This document shows positions 25,623 to 34,788 of a stretch of DNA of 64,000 bases, piece by piece. This DNA comes from CAVSKL01 sp963728475 [NCBI: Candidatus Eiseniibacteriota bacterium] (GTDB taxonomy: Bacteria; Eisenbacteria; RBG-16-71-46; JABDJR01). How positions within the stretch are numbered: position 1 is the stretch's first letter; the number at the start of each line of letters is the position of its first letter. The notes beneath the pieces were generated by a model that ran no database searches, was not told the origin of the DNA, and saw nothing but the letters and a program-made list of their open reading frames with translations. The stretch covers positions 496,001-560,000 of the forward strand of contig CAVSKL010000002.1 of NCBI GenBank assembly GCA_963728475.1, in the 5' to 3' direction. The translations under genes and the position numbers were made by a program.

Positions 25623-26345
25623 GTGAACCCCGAGGCCTCGGACGGGACCTGGGCGGTGGTTCCCGCCTACGACGCCGGCGACCCCCTGATCGCGGTCGCC
25701 GGGGAGGCGGGGCGGATCCTGGGTCCGGACCGGGTGCTGGTGGTGGACGACGGCTCCACCGACGGCGCTCCCGCCCGCGCCCGCGAGACCGGAGCCCGGG
25801 TCCTGGTCCACCCGGTCAACCGGGGGAAGGGGGCGGCGCTGGCCACCGGGTTCGCGGCGGCGCTGGCGGAGGGGGCGACCGGGGTGGTGACCCTGGACGC
25901 CGACGGCCAGCACGACCCGGCCTGGATCCCGCGCCTCCTGCGGGCGGCGCCGGGGGCGGACGTGGTGGTGGGCTCGCGGATGCGGGACCCCGGCCCCATG
26001 CCCCGGCTCCGGGTGGCGGTGAACCGCTTCACCTCGTGGGTGGTGAGCGGGCTGGCGGGGACGCGGTTGACCGACAGCCAGTCGGGCTTCCGGTGGATCT
26101 CGGCCGCGGTGCTGCGGGCGGTGCCGCTGGAGTCGGAGCGGTTCGACGCGGAGTCGGAGATCCTGATCAAGGCGTCGCGGCTGGGGTTCCGGATCGTCGA
26201 GGTCCCCATGCCCGCGGTCTACGGCGAGGAGCGGAGCAAGGTGCACCCGGGCCGGGACACGGTGCGGTTCGTGCGCCTGGTGGCGCGGAGCTTCCGGTGG
26301 CGCCGCGAGATGGCGGCGCTCCGGCGGAGCGGAACGGGGACATGA
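25623..26345 (+). CDS. Glycosyltransferase family 2 (dolichyl-phosphate mannosyltransferase-like)
   Basis: 240 residues from a GTG. WAVVPAYDAGDPL, VLVVDDGSTDGA, NRGKGAALATGF and LDADGQHDPAW (metal-binding DxD-like) show a GT-A fold of the DPM1/DPG-synthase subgroup. No C-terminal membrane segments, so it is soluble or peripheral. Probably loads a sugar on a polyprenyl phosphate carrier at the cytoplasmic face. The donor is unknown. It starts an apparent operon with surE and pcm, overlapping surE by 4 nt. Confidence 0.88.
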   Translation: MNPEASDGTWAVVPAYDAGDPLIAVAGEAGRILGPDRVLVVDDGSTDGAPARARETGARVLVHPVNRGKGAALATGFAAALAEGATGVVTLDADGQHDPAWIPRLLRAAPGADVVVGSRMRDPGPMPRLRVAVNRFTSWVVSGLAGTRLTDSQSGFRWISAAVLRAVPLESERFDAESEILIKASRLGFRIVEVPMPAVYGEERSKVHPGRDTVRFVRLVARSFRWRREMAALRRSGTGT

Positions 26346-27094
26346 AACGGATCCTGGTCACCAACGACGACGGCATCCACGCGCCGGGCCTGCGCGCCCT
26401 GGCCGAGGCGCTTTCCCCCCTGGCCGAGGTCTCGGTCATGGCTCCGCTCACCGAGCAGAGCGCCAGCTCCCACGCCCTCACCCTCCATCACCCGCTCCGG
26501 GTCAAGGACCTGGGCGGCCGCCGGTTCGCGGTGGAGGGGACCCCCACCGACTGCGTGCTGCTGGCGGTGCGCGAGTTCCTGGACGCGCGGCCCGACCTGG
26601 TGGTGAGCGGGATCAACCAGGGGCCCAACATGGGCGAGGACGTGATCTACTCGGGAACGGTGGCCGCGGCCATGGAGGGGTCCATCCTCGGCATTCCCTC
26701 CCTGGCGGTGAGCCTCGCCTCCTGGGAACATCACGACTTCGACGGCGCCGCCCGGGTGGCCGCCTCGGTGGTGGCGCGGCTCCTGGAGGCCGACCTTCCC
26801 CGCCGCTTCCTCATCAACATGAACGTCCCCCCCCGCGCCCGCGGGGAGATGCAAGGGTTGCGCATCACCCGCCTGGGGAGCCGGGTCTACAACGACGCCA
26901 TCGTCCGCAAGACCGATCCCCGCGGACGCGACTACTACTGGATCGGGGGCTCCACCCCGAGCTGGGTCCGCTCCCCGGAGAGCGACTTCGCCGCGGTGGA
27001 GGAGGGTTGGGTCTCGGTGACCCCGCTGCTTCTCGACATCACCGACGCCCAGGCCTTCGACGCGCTCCGGGGCCTCGGGCTGGGGCTCCCGTGA
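26342..27094 (+). CDS. surE: 5'/3'-nucleotidase SurE
   Basis: 250 residues. MKRILVTNDDGIHAPGL at the N-terminus contains the metal-binding NDDG. SASSHALTL, PTDCVLL and SGINQGPNMGEDVIYSGTVAAA are the other SurE active-site motifs. Divalent-metal nucleotidase that dephosphorylates nucleoside monophosphates, associated with stationary-phase survival. Translationally coupled to the GT2 gene before it and pcm after it. Confidence 0.96.
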   Translation: MKRILVTNDDGIHAPGLRALAEALSPLAEVSVMAPLTEQSASSHALTLHHPLRVKDLGGRRFAVEGTPTDCVLLAVREFLDARPDLVVSGINQGPNMGEDVIYSGTVAAAMEGSILGIPSLAVSLASWEHHDFDGAARVAASVVARLLEADLPRRFLINMNVPPRARGEMQGLRITRLGSRVYNDAIVRKTDPRGRDYYWIGGSTPSWVRSPESDFAAVEEGWVSVTPLLLDITDAQAFDALRGLGLGLP

Positions 27095-27753
27095 GCGAGC
27101 GCCGCGACTACCCCCTCGCCCGCGAACGGATGGTCGAGGAGGAACTCCGCGCCAAGGGGGTGACCGACGAATCGGTTCTGCGCGCGGTGCGAACCGTGCC
27201 GCGCCACCGTTTCGTCCCCGAGGCCATGGAGCGCGACGCCTACGGCCCCAGCGCGCTGCCCATCGGGGAGGGGCAGACCATCTCCGCCCCCCAGATGGTC
27301 GGGCTCATGAGCCAGGCGCTGCAGCTCCAGCGCGGTCACAAGGTGCTGGAGGTAGGGACCGGTTCCGGTTACCAGGCCGCGGTGCTGGCCGAGATGGGCG
27401 GCCGGGTGATCACGGTGGAGCGGGCGCCGGAGCTGGCCCGCCGCGCCCAGCGGGTGTTCCAGGAACTCGGGCTCACCGGGATCGTGGTCAAGGTGGGGGA
27501 CGGGAGCGTGGGGATGAAGGAGACCGCCCCCTACGACCGGATCGTGGTCACCGCCGCCGCCCCCCGGGTGTCGCGCCCGCTCCTGGAGCAGCTGGTGGAC
27601 GGGGGCATCCTGGTCGCCCCGGTGGGGGACCGCCTGGAGCAGACGCTCATGCGCTACACCCGCGATCCGGGCGGGATCCGGGAGGAGGCGCTCACCCGCT
27701 GCGTGTTCGTGCCGCTGGTGGGGCGGGAAGGTTTCCCCGGAGACCCCGCTTGA
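27091..27753 (+). CDS. pcm: Protein-L-isoaspartate O-methyltransferase
   Basis: 220 residues from a GTG overlapping the surE stop. VPRHRFVPEAMERDAYGPSA and LPIGEGQTISAPQMVGLM form the substrate-side motifs; VLEVGTGSGYQAAVLAEMG is the SAM-binding motif I. Methylates isoaspartyl residues to start repair of aged proteins. surE-pcm adjacency is classic in bacteria. Confidence 0.96.
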   Translation: MSERRDYPLARERMVEEELRAKGVTDESVLRAVRTVPRHRFVPEAMERDAYGPSALPIGEGQTISAPQMVGLMSQALQLQRGHKVLEVGTGSGYQAAVLAEMGGRVITVERAPELARRAQRVFQELGLTGIVVKVGDGSVGMKETAPYDRIVVTAAAPRVSRPLLEQLVDGGILVAPVGDRLEQTLMRYTRDPGGIREEALTRCVFVPLVGREGFPGDPA

Positions 27754-28253
27754 GAGAAGCCCTCATTCACGCCCTCGGGTTTCTCCCCCCCGAGTGGACG
27801 ACCCTGGTGATCAGCATGCTCCCGATCGTGGAGCTCCGGGGCGCGATCCCTTATGCGATCGGGGTGGCCCATCTTCCCTGGCCGGAGGCTTACCTCCTGG
27901 CGGTGGCGGGCAACCTGGTGCCGGTGGTGCCGATCCTCCTTCTCATCGGGCCGGTGACCCGGTGGCTGGACCGGCTCCCCGGCTTCGGTCGCTTCTTCGA
28001 GTGGCTCTTCGCCCGCACCCGGCGCAAGAGCGGTCCGGTGGACCGGTACGGCCCCTGGGGGCTGGCGCTGTTCGTGGCCATCCCGCTTCCCGCCACCGGC
28101 GCCTGGACGGGGGCGCTCCTGGCCTTCCTTCTGGGGATCCGCTTCCGCCGCTCCTTCCCGGCGATCACCGCCGGGGTGCTGGTGGCGGGGATGGTGGTGA
28201 CCCTGGCGGTGACCGGGGTGGTCGGGTTGGGAGGACTTCTTTCCGGCCGGTGA
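27750..28253 (+). CDS. Small multidrug export-like membrane protein (COG2426)
   Basis: 167 residues from a TTG overlapping the pcm stop. At least four hydrophobic segments: about residues 10-40, 45-70, 100-125 and 135-160. The patterns [15 protein letters not shown] and [16 protein letters not shown] are typical of the 'putative small multi-drug export' family PF06695, whose transport function is not well proven. It occupies the place that nlpD takes in the enterobacterial surE-pcm-nlpD-rpoS order. Confidence 0.82.
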   Translation: MREALIHALGFLPPEWTTLVISMLPIVELRGAIPYAIGVAHLPWPEAYLLAVAGNLVPVVPILLLIGPVTRWLDRLPGFGRFFEWLFARTRRKSGPVDRYGPWGLALFVAIPLPATGAWTGALLAFLLGIRFRRSFPAITAGVLVAGMVVTLAVTGVVGLGGLLSGR

Positions 28254-28267
28254 ACCCGTTGGGGGGC

Positions 28268-28296
28268 TTGCGGGAACCGTCCGCGATCCCTATAGT
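28268..28296 (+). promoter_or_regulatory. Promoter of tRNA-Pro(CGG)
   Basis: TTGCGG (28268-28273), 17-nt spacer, TATAGT (28291-28296). Predicted transcription start about 50 nt before the tRNA. Confidence 0.65.
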
Positions 28297-28351
28297 TACT
28301 CGCTCCCGTGACCGGGGCGCCCGGCGCCGCCGGTTCCGGAACGACATCGGT

Positions 28352-28428
<77 letters not shown>

Positions 28429-28509
28429 TTTTCAGCTCTCATCCGCCGGCAGGCCCGCGACCATCCGTCCCCCCTCCCCGGTCGTGCCGCCGGATCGCGA
28501 GGCGGCCCC

Positions 28510-28791
28510 ATGCCCCACGCCACCCTCCGCGCCGTGGTCCACGGGCGGGTCCAGGGCGTCTTCTTCCGGGCCTCGACCCGGTCGGAGGCGGAGCGCCTGG
28601 AACTGGGCGGCACCGTCCGCAATCTCGACGGCGGGGCGGTGGAGGTGTTCGCGGTGGGGCCTCGGGCGGGATTGACCCGGCTCCTGGACTGGCTCCGTCA
28701 CGGCCCTCCCGCCGCCGAGGTGGACCGGGTCGAAGCCGAGTGGGGGGAGACCGGCGATCCGCCCCCGTCCCGCTTCGATGTGACCGGCTGA
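28510..28791 (+). CDS. acyP: Acylphosphatase
   Basis: 93 residues, the usual size. GRVQGVFFRAST provides the phosphate loop with the catalytic Arg, and GTVRNLDGGAVEVFA the catalytic Asn. Hydrolyses carboxyl-phosphate bonds such as acetyl phosphate or 1,3-bisphosphoglycerate. It lies 11 nt before the sigma factor gene. Confidence 0.94.
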   Translation: MPHATLRAVVHGRVQGVFFRASTRSEAERLELGGTVRNLDGGAVEVFAVGPRAGLTRLLDWLRHGPPAAEVDRVEAEWGETGDPPPSRFDVTG

Positions 28792-28802
28792 GGAGGCACT
28801 CC

Positions 28803-29864
28803 ATGCCCGAGCGCGCCAGCTTCGACGAACGGCTGAACCTCGCCCTGGAGACCGGGCGCCGGCGCGGGTATCTCCTCCAGAGCGAGCTGGACGCGCTCCT
28901 CGCCCACCGGCGGTTCGAGGAGACCGCCTTCGACCTGTTCCTGGACGTGACCCGCCAGGTGGGAATGGAGATCCGGGAGGACGTGCCCCTCGAGGAGGGC
29001 CCCCCCGACAAGGCCCTCATGGACTCCTTCCACCTCTACCTGCGGGACGTGGGCCGCTACCCGCTCCTCACCCCGGAGGAGGAGCTCCGGTTCGGGCGGG
29101 AGATGCGGGAGGGGACCACCCCCCACAACCGGGAAGAGGCGCGGAAGAAGCTCATCGTGTCCAACCTCCGGCTGGTGGTGAAGATCGCCCGGAGCTACGC
29201 CAACCGCGGGGTGCCCTTCCAGGATCTGATCGAGGAGGGGAACCTGGGGCTGATCGCGGCGGTGGACCGCTTCGACTACGCCCGCGGGTTCCGCTTCTCC
29301 ACCTACGGCTCGTGGTGGATCAAGCAGGCCCTGGCCCGGGGGGTCGCCAACCAGGCCCGCACCGTCCGGATCCCGTTCCACGTGATGCAGCTCGTGAACC
29401 GGTACCTGGCGGTGGAAACCCGCCTCCGCGCCCGCGCCGATCACGCCCCCACCCTCAAGGAGGTGGCGGCGGAGCTGGGGGAGCCGGTGAAGCGGCTGAA
29501 GCGGGTGCGCCACCTCATCGACAGCATCAAGAACCTGGACTACGAATCCTCGTGGGAGGCGATGGGGTCGCTGGCCGACACCGAGCTGGCCGATCCCCCG
29601 GTGGGGTTCGAACAACAGGTGGAGCGGCTCCTGGAACACGAGCGGCTGAACCGGCTCATGGGGCGGCTCTCGAGCCGCGAGGAAACCGTGCTCCGCATCC
29701 GCTACGGGTTCTCCGACGGCGAGGCGCGGTCGCTCGCCGCCACCGGCGAGGAGCTGGGGGTGAGCCGGGAGCGGATCCGGCAGATCGAGAAGCGGGCGCT
29801 GGAGAAACTCAAGAAGTACATCGACCTGGCCGAGGCGGGGACCAGGCTCGAGGACATCCATTGA
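28803..29864 (+). CDS. Sigma-70 family RNA polymerase sigma factor (RpoD/RpoS group)
   Basis: 353 residues with a GAGGAGG ribosome binding site. An N-terminal acidic helical segment (residues ~10-65) looks like a short region 1.1. DSFHLYLRDVGRYPLLTPEEE is region 1.2. FQDLIEEGNLGLIAAVDRFDY, FRFSTYGSWWIKQALARGV form regions 2.1-2.4. Region 4.2 is GEELGVSRERIRQIEKRALEKLKK. There is no large non-conserved insert between 1.2 and 2.1. It could be a group 2 (RpoS-like) factor or a compact primary sigma. The surE-pcm neighbourhood favours a stationary-phase role, but the presence of region 1.1-like sequence argues for caution. Confidence 0.93.
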   Translation: MPERASFDERLNLALETGRRRGYLLQSELDALLAHRRFEETAFDLFLDVTRQVGMEIREDVPLEEGPPDKALMDSFHLYLRDVGRYPLLTPEEELRFGREMREGTTPHNREEARKKLIVSNLRLVVKIARSYANRGVPFQDLIEEGNLGLIAAVDRFDYARGFRFSTYGSWWIKQALARGVANQARTVRIPFHVMQLVNRYLAVETRLRARADHAPTLKEVAAELGEPVKRLKRVRHLIDSIKNLDYESSWEAMGSLADTELADPPVGFEQQVERLLEHERLNRLMGRLSSREETVLRIRYGFSDGEARSLAATGEELGVSRERIRQIEKRALEKLKKYIDLAEAGTRLEDIH

Positions 29865-29905
29865 ATGCCGGACCCCCCCCGCCTCCGGAGTTCCAGGAAA
29901 CCGAC

Positions 29906-30427
29906 ATGAACCTCAAGGAACGCATCCGCGACGTGCCCGATTTCCCCCGGCCGGGGATCGTGTTCAAGGACATCACCCCGCTCCTCCTGGATCCGGCGGC
30001 CATGACCGAGGTGGAGGACCGCTTCGCCCGTGCCTTCGCCGGCGCCGGGGTGACCCGGGTGGCGGGCATCGAGAGCCGGGGCTTCATCTTCGGCGCCGCC
30101 CTGGCCCGGCGGCTGGGGGTGGGCTTCATCCCCATCCGGAAACGGGGAAAGCTCCCCGGCGAAGTGGTCGGGGAGAGCTACTCCCTGGAATACGGCACCG
30201 ACACGATGGAAGTGCAGGCGGACGCGGCCGGGCCCGGCGACCGGGTGCTGGTCGTGGACGACCTTCTCGCCACCGGGGGGACCGCGGGAGCGGCGGTGCG
30301 GCTGATCGAGAAGCTCGGGGCCGCGGTGGCCGGCCTGGCCTTCGTGGTGGAGCTTGCTTTCCTGAACGGGCGGGCCGCGCTGGACGGGAGACGGGTCGAG
30401 GCGCTGGTGGTCTACGAGGGGCCGTAG
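29906..30427 (+). CDS. apt: Adenine phosphoribosyltransferase
   Basis: 173 residues. RIRDVPDFPRPGIVFKDITPLL is the Apt N-terminus (start at residues 6-27), GIESRGFIFG the adenine-site loop, and VLVVDDLLATGGTAGAA the PRPP-binding motif. Salvages adenine to AMP. AGGA lies upstream of the ATG. It follows the sigma gene after 41 nt. Confidence 0.95.
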   Translation: MNLKERIRDVPDFPRPGIVFKDITPLLLDPAAMTEVEDRFARAFAGAGVTRVAGIESRGFIFGAALARRLGVGFIPIRKRGKLPGEVVGESYSLEYGTDTMEVQADAAGPGDRVLVVDDLLATGGTAGAAVRLIEKLGAAVAGLAFVVELAFLNGRAALDGRRVEALVVYEGP

Positions 30428-30474
30428 CGGGCGGAAGGCGCTTCCGTTCCCGGCCCGGAGCCGGCGCCGCCGGT

Positions 30475-30502
30475 TTGCCGCCTCCCCGGAGCCGGTGATA
30501 GT
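30475..30502 (+). promoter_or_regulatory. Probable promoter of the CheB-CheR-kinase gene
   Basis: TTGCCG (30475-30480), 16-nt spacer, GATAGT (30497-30502). The ATG is 41 nt downstream, with AAGGGA as ribosome binding site. Confidence 0.5.
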
Positions 30503-30543
30503 CTTCAAGTGAAGTCGGGAATCCGGAACCCGGGAAGGGAACC

Positions 30544-33500
30544 ATGGACCGCAGCAACCGCCCCCCGGGCGGTTCGGGCAGAGCATCGGAGGGGGCCGCT
30601 CGCGACCGGGACACCCTCCGTCCCGGCGCCGGGGCGAAGCCGGTTCCCGTGGTCGGCATCGGCGCCTCGGCGGGCGGGCTCCGCGCTCTCAAGCTCTTCC
30701 TGAGCGCGGTCCCCCACGATTCCGGCCTCGCCTACGTCGTCGTCGTCCACCTCTCCCCCGAACACGAGAGCCACCTGGCCGATCTGCTCCAGGCGGCCAG
30801 CGGGATGCCGGTCGAGCAGGTGAACGAGGACACCGTCCTCGAGGCGAACCGGGTCTACGTGATTCCCCCCAACGCGAACCTCAACACCATCGACACCCAC
30901 CTCCGCCTCTCCGATCTGGAGGAGAACCGCGCCGAGCGCGCCACCATCGACCACTTCTTCCGGACCCTGGCCCGGGCCCACGACGGGAAGGCGATGGGGG
31001 TCATTCTCAGCGGAACCGGTTCGGACGGGACCCTGGGACTCCGGGTGATCAAGGAGGAGGGGGGACTGACCGTCGCCCAGGATCCGTCGGAGGCGGAGTA
31101 CGACGGCATGCCGCGCAACGCCATCGCCAGCGGGGTGGTGGACCTGGTGCTCCCGGCGGGGGAGATGCCGGAGGCGCTCATCCGGTTCGCCCGCACCGAA
31201 CCGAAGATCCCGCCGTTTTTCGCCGGGGACCGGGAACCCGCGGACGAGTCGGAAATGAAGGAGAAGGCCGAGGCCCCGGAGCGCCTCCTGCACCAGATCT
31301 TCTCCAGGATCCGCGCGGTCACCGGCCGCGACTTCAGCCATTACAAGCGGACCACCCTCATGCGCCGGATCCGCCGCCGGATGCAGATCCACAACATGGA
31401 GGAGCTCCGCGCCTATCTCGAATTCATCCAGGGCCGGGAGGACGAGGCCCGCCAGCTCGCCGACGACCTCCTCATCATCGTCACCCAGTTCTTCCGGGAT
31501 ACCGCCGCCTTCGATCTGCTGACGTCCAAGGTGATCCCCCGCCTGTTCGAAGGCCGGGGGCCCGAGCATTCCGTGCGGATCTGGTCGGTGGGGTGTTCGA
31601 CCGGCGAGGAGGCCTACTCGCTCGGAATCCTGCTCCTGGAGGAGGCGTCCAGGCGCGAGAATCCTCCCCAGGTGCAGGTCTTCGGCAGCGACCTTCACGG
31701 CGCCGCCCTGAAGAAGGCGCGGGAGGGGCTGTTCCCGGAGACGATCCAGGGGGACCTCAGCCCGACCCGGTTGCAGCGGTTCTTCACCCGGGAGGCGAAC
31801 GGCTATCAGGTCCGGAAGAACCTCCGGGAGCGGATCGTCTTCGCCCCGCACGATCTGCTCAGGGATCCCCCCTTCGCCCACATCGACCTCATCAGCTGCC
31901 GCAACCTCATGATCTATCTCGATCGCAACGCCCAGCGGGACGCCCTCACCTTGTTCCACTACGCGCTGAACCCCGGCGGTTACCTGATGCTGGGAACGAG
32001 CGAGACGGTCGAGCGGTCGCATCTCTTCGCGCCGGAGAGCAAGGAACACGCCCTCTACCGGCGCCGGAAGGCTCCGGTCCAAGAGCTGCCGCTCCCGCTC
32101 CCCCGGCCGCCCTTCCCGGCCGGCCGTCCAGACGGCGCCTCCCCGGCCGGCCGTCCGGACGGCGCCTCCCCGGCCGGCGTGCCGCGGCTCACCCGCCACC
32201 CTCACGGCGAAACCCACCGGGACCTGGTCGAGCGGTACGGCCCCCCCACCGCGCTGGTGAGCGAGGACTTCCAGGTCGTGCACTCCTCCCGGGGCGCGGG
32301 CCGGTTCCTCCGGCTCCCCGGCGGGGAAGCGACCCATGGAGTGTTGAAGCTGGTCCTGGAACCCCTGAGGATCGAACTCCGGGCGGTCCTCCACGCGGCC
32401 CGGGAGTCGGCCGAGACGGTCAAGTCCATGCCGATCGCGGTCGCGCTCGACGGGAAGCCGCGCTCGGTGGTTCTCCGGGCGCGGAAGGTGGCGGGGGAGG
32501 ACCCGGCCTCGGAGTTCTTCTACCTGGTGATCTTCGACGAGATGGGACCGGCGGAGGAGAACGAGGTCCCGGTGGTCAGCCCCGGCTCGGAAGCCACCAT
32601 CCGCGATCTCGAAGGGGAGCTGAGCCTGACCAAGGACCGCCTGCGCACCGCGGTCGAGGAATACGAGACCTCCCAGGAGGAGATGCAGACCTCGTTGGAG
32701 GAGCTGCAGAGCACCAACGAGGAGTTGCGCTCCACCCTCGAAGAGCTGGAGACCAGCAAGGAAGAGCTCCAGAGCGTCAACGAGGAGCTGACCACGGTCA
32801 ACCAGGAGAACCGGCATCGGGTGGAGGAGCTGAGCCAGCTGACCGCGGATCTCCAGAACCTGCTCGCCGCGACCGACATCGCGACCCTCTTCCTGGACCG
32901 GGAGCTTCACATCGTCCGCTTCACCCCCCAGGTGAGCGAACTCTTCAACATCCGCCATTCGGACCAGGGGCGCCCCCTCGGCGACCTCACCCACCGCCTG
33001 GGCTACGACGAACTCCAGGAGGACGCCCGCAAGGTGCTTCAGCGGCTCGTCCCGGTGGAGCGCGAGGTCAAGAGCCGGGAGGGCCGGTCGTACCTGACCC
33101 GGATCCTGCCGTACCGCACCGCCGACGACCGGATCGAGGGGGTGGTGATCACCTTCATCGACATCACCAAGCTGCTCTGGACGGAGGACGCCCTCCGGCG
33201 AAGCGAGGAGAGCTACCGGGTTCTTTTCGATTCGCTCGACGAGGGTTTCTGCGTGATGGAGGTGCTCTTCGACGAAACCGGCCGGGCCGAGGATTGCCGT
33301 TTCCTGGAGGCGAACGCGGCCTTCGCGGTTCAGATGGGGATCCCGGGCGCGGTCGATCACCGGCTGCGGGAGCTGGCGCCGCCGCTCGAGGAGTCCTGGT
33401 ACGAGGCTTACGGCCGGGTGGCGACTTCGGGGAAACCGGCGCGGTTCCAGATGACGGCCGAATCCCTGGAGCGGATCCTGGACGTGTACGCCTTCCGGGT

Positions 33501-34761
33501 GGGGGAGCCGGAGAAGCGGCGGGTGGCGGCGCTCGTCCGGGACATCACCTCGCAGAAGGAGGCGGAGAGCCGGTTGCGCGACGCGCGCGACGAGCTGGAG
33601 GGCCGGGTCATGGAGCGCACCGCCGAACTCGAGGAGCAGGCGGTGCGGTTGCGCGGCCTGGCCCGCGAACTGTCCTCCACCGAACAACGGGAACGGCGGC
33701 GCCTGGCCGGAATCCTCCACGACGACCTTCAGCAGTGGCTGGTGGCGGCGAAGCTCCGGCTCGCCGCCCTCTCCCCGGACCGGCTCGATCCCTCGGTGGC
33801 CGGGATCCCTGGGGAGGCCTCCACCATGATCGATCTCGCAGTCGCCTGCGCGCGGGACCTGGCCCAGGAACTCGAACCTCCGGTCCTGTACGAGGAGGGG
33901 TTGGTCCCGGCGCTCCGGTGGCTGGGGGAGGAGATGTCGCGGCGGTACCGGCTCGCGGTGACGGTCAGCGGCGACGGGGACGGGCCCCGCCCCAGCGAGG
34001 AGATCCTAGGATTCCTGTACCAGAGCACCCGGGAGCTTCTGTTCAACGTGGTCAAGCACGCCGGAGTCCACGAGGCGGAGGTGCGGGTGGAGGTGGCGGG
34101 GCCGGGCCTGCGGATCCTGGTGGGAGACCGGGGGAAAGGGTTCGATCCCGGGAGCCAGGCGCCGAGGTCGCCGGAATCCGGGATCGGCCTCCATACCCTG
34201 CGGGAGCGGGTGTACGGACTCGACGGGAGGATGGTGATCGATACCCGGCGGGGGGCGGGCACCCGGGTGACGATCGAGATGCCGGTCCCGCCGGAGCCGG
34301 CCCCGGAGGAGCGCCCGCGGCGCCGGGGGGGCGCCGGACGGCGCCCGAGTTCCGGATCGGGGACGCCGGAGCGGCGGGTGCGGGTGCTGGTCGTGGACGA
34401 TCACACCGTGGTGCGCCAGGGGATCACGAGCCTTCTCGGGGAAGACCCCCGGCTCGAGGTGATCAGCGAGGCGGGGGACGGGCTGGAGGCGATCGCCTCG
34501 ATCCGGAAGAGCCGGCCGGACGTGGTCCTGCTCGACGTGAACATGCCGCAGATGAACGGGGTGGAGGCGGCCCGGCAGATCCGGCGGGACTGGCCCGGGA
34601 TCGCGGTGATCGGCATCTCCGCCCAGGCCGACGACGCGGTCGGCCGCACCATGCTGGAGGCGGGGGCCACCGCCTTCCTGCCCAAGAGCGCCGGGGTGGA
34701 CCGGATGATCGCGGTGGTGCTGCAGGCGGCCTCGGACGGGGAGCAACCGGCGCCGGCCTGA
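30544..34761 (+). CDS. Giant CheB-CheR-PAS-histidine kinase-receiver fusion protein
   Basis: 1405 residues. Order: CheB methylesterase (~36-205; catalytic Ser42 in GIGASAGG, His in VVHLSPEHES, Asp in SGTGSDGT); CheR methyltransferase (~250-510; SAM site WSVGCSTGEEAYSLG, SCRNLMIY); a Pro/Gly linker with a tandem repeat; a PAS-like domain (~545-680); a long coiled coil (~685-775); two more PAS domains (~775-875 and ~885-1000); HisKA_3 dimerisation with phospho-His about 1059 in GILHDDLQQ; HATPase_c with STRELLFNVVKHA and GIGLHTLRERV; and a NarL-type receiver (~1278-1400) with phospho-Asp about 1331 and no output HTH. No membrane segment, so cytoplasmic. No MCPs or CheA nearby. Probably an alternative signalling protein whose target regulator is elsewhere. 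Confidence 0.92.
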   Translation: MDRSNRPPGGSGRASEGAARDRDTLRPGAGAKPVPVVGIGASAGGLRALKLFLSAVPHDSGLAYVVVVHLSPEHESHLADLLQAASGMPVEQVNEDTVLEANRVYVIPPNANLNTIDTHLRLSDLEENRAERATIDHFFRTLARAHDGKAMGVILSGTGSDGTLGLRVIKEEGGLTVAQDPSEAEYDGMPRNAIASGVVDLVLPAGEMPEALIRFARTEPKIPPFFAGDREPADESEMKEKAEAPERLLHQIFSRIRAVTGRDFSHYKRTTLMRRIRRRMQIHNMEELRAYLEFIQGREDEARQLADDLLIIVTQFFRDTAAFDLLTSKVIPRLFEGRGPEHSVRIWSVGCSTGEEAYSLGILLLEEASRRENPPQVQVFGSDLHGAALKKAREGLFPETIQGDLSPTRLQRFFTREANGYQVRKNLRERIVFAPHDLLRDPPFAHIDLISCRNLMIYLDRNAQRDALTLFHYALNPGGYLMLGTSETVERSHLFAPESKEHALYRRRKAPVQELPLPLPRPPFPAGRPDGASPAGRPDGASPAGVPRLTRHPHGETHRDLVERYGPPTALVSEDFQVVHSSRGAGRFLRLPGGEATHGVLKLVLEPLRIELRAVLHAARESAETVKSMPIAVALDGKPRSVVLRARKVAGEDPASEFFYLVIFDEMGPAEENEVPVVSPGSEATIRDLEGELSLTKDRLRTAVEEYETSQEEMQTSLEELQSTNEELRSTLEELETSKEELQSVNEELTTVNQENRHRVEELSQLTADLQNLLAATDIATLFLDRELHIVRFTPQVSELFNIRHSDQGRPLGDLTHRLGYDELQEDARKVLQRLVPVEREVKSREGRSYLTRILPYRTADDRIEGVVITFIDITKLLWTEDALRRSEESYRVLFDSLDEGFCVMEVLFDETGRAEDCRFLEANAAFAVQMGIPGAVDHRLRELAPPLEESWYEAYGRVATSGKPARFQMTAESLERILDVYAFRVGEPEKRRVAALVRDITSQKEAESRLRDARDELEGRVMERTAELEEQAVRLRGLARELSSTEQRERRRLAGILHDDLQQWLVAAKLRLAALSPDRLDPSVAGIPGEASTMIDLAVACARDLAQELEPPVLYEEGLVPALRWLGEEMSRRYRLAVTVSGDGDGPRPSEEILGFLYQSTRELLFNVVKHAGVHEAEVRVEVAGPGLRILVGDRGKGFDPGSQAPRSPESGIGLHTLRERVYGLDGRMVIDTRRGAGTRVTIEMPVPPEPAPEERPRRRGGAGRRPSSGSGTPERRVRVLVVDDHTVVRQGITSLLGEDPRLEVISEAGDGLEAIASIRKSRPDVVLLDVNMPQMNGVEAARQIRRDWPGIAVIGISAQADDAVGRTMLEAGATAFLPKSAGVDRMIAVVLQAASDGEQPAPA
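32116..32178 (+). repeat. 27-nt tandem repeat in the interdomain linker
   Basis: Two full copies (32116-32142 and 32143-32169, differing at one base) and a 9-nt partial copy, encoding PAGRPDGAS twice and then PAG. In frame, so copy-number change would lengthen the linker by nine residues without frameshift. Confidence 0.85.
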
Positions 34762-34788
34762 TGCGGCGCGGCGCGGGAGGGGGAGGGA

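Noticed and set aside
32116-32178. Tandem repeat as a CRISPR fragment
   Set aside because: Copies are directly adjacent without spacers and encode an in-frame protein linker.
30505-33720. Minus-strand open frame of 1071 codons opposite the CheB-CheR gene
   Set aside because: Same GC-driven artefact; no domain, no ribosome binding site, and it covers unmistakable CheB, CheR and PAS motifs on the other strand.
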